Positions 4,985-5,053 of a DNA stretch of 5,053 nt are shown here, piece after piece (positions within the stretch are counted from its first letter, which is position 1; each line of letters opens with the position of its first letter). The notes below the pieces were generated by a model. It had not been told where the DNA came from and did no database searches. It saw nothing but the letters and a program-made list of their open reading frames with translations. Source of the stretch: Candidatus Methanoperedentaceae archaeon (GTDB taxonomy: Archaea > Halobacteriota > Methanosarcinia > Methanosarcinales > Methanoperedenaceae); NCBI GenBank assembly GCA_014859785.1, contig JACUTP010000133.1, positions 1-5,053 on the forward strand, in the 5' to 3' direction. The position numbers and the translations under genes are program-made.

Positions 4985-5053
4985 GAATACAAACAAAATA
5001 ATGGAACACTAAAAGAGTTGCCATACCCTGTTATCTGGGGTTCTGTTTTCAAC
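4985..5053 (+). other. Open frame running off the right edge, unassigned
   Basis: From just after a TAG at 4982-4984 a 23-codon frame stays open to the window edge. It contains GTLKELPYPVIWGSVFN. The LKELPxPxI string is faintly like the central segment of C39-type peptidase domains, but the match is too short to trust and there is no ATG or ribosome binding site. If real it would be an internal fragment or decayed piece. Nothing else is recognisable between 4962 and 5053. Confidence 0.15.

Overview
The window looks like archaeal chromosomal DNA. The lead gene is a stand-alone XPF/Hef-family nuclease. Upstream of the genes lie TTTATATT/TATATAAA-type boxes instead of bacterial -35/-10 elements, and one gene appears to be leaderless. 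A methanogen/ANME-like euryarchaeon (Methanosarcinales or 'Ca. Methanoperedens' type) would fit this gene set, but that placement is an impression from protein flavour and was not tested.

Layout. Positions 28-4274 hold three genes, all on the minus strand. From upstream to downstream in the direction of transcription they are: an AAA+ ATPase with a C-terminal DUF4143 / PD-(D/E)XK-like region (4274-2907), a 642-residue SWIM zinc-finger protein (2707-779), and a 212-residue ERCC4-HhH2 nuclease (666-28). The gaps between them are 199 and 112 bases, and promoter-like signals can be seen before at least the first and the last. They are therefore probably three separate or loosely linked units, and no shared pathway can be argued from the sequence.

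Positions 4275-5053 are different in character. A plus-strand IS110-family element survives only as a relic. Its transposase keeps the first ~85 residues of the DEDD domain, split by a frameshift at about 4760, and homology stops near 4909. About 250 bases of its left non-coding region remain in front. That region is the most interesting part of the window. A perfect 12-base inverted repeat (4505-4516 / 4637-4648) encloses two further stem-loop domains. Together they form a compact, closed, two-lobed RNA fold just upstream of the transposase start, where IS110-group elements encode their bridge (seeker) RNA. Two more hairpins lie just upstream (4401-4417 and 4424-4454). Three 9-base words also recur in the same order across the region.

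The last 100 bases carry a small GC-rich hairpin with a T-run and an open frame running off the window edge that cannot be assigned with confidence.
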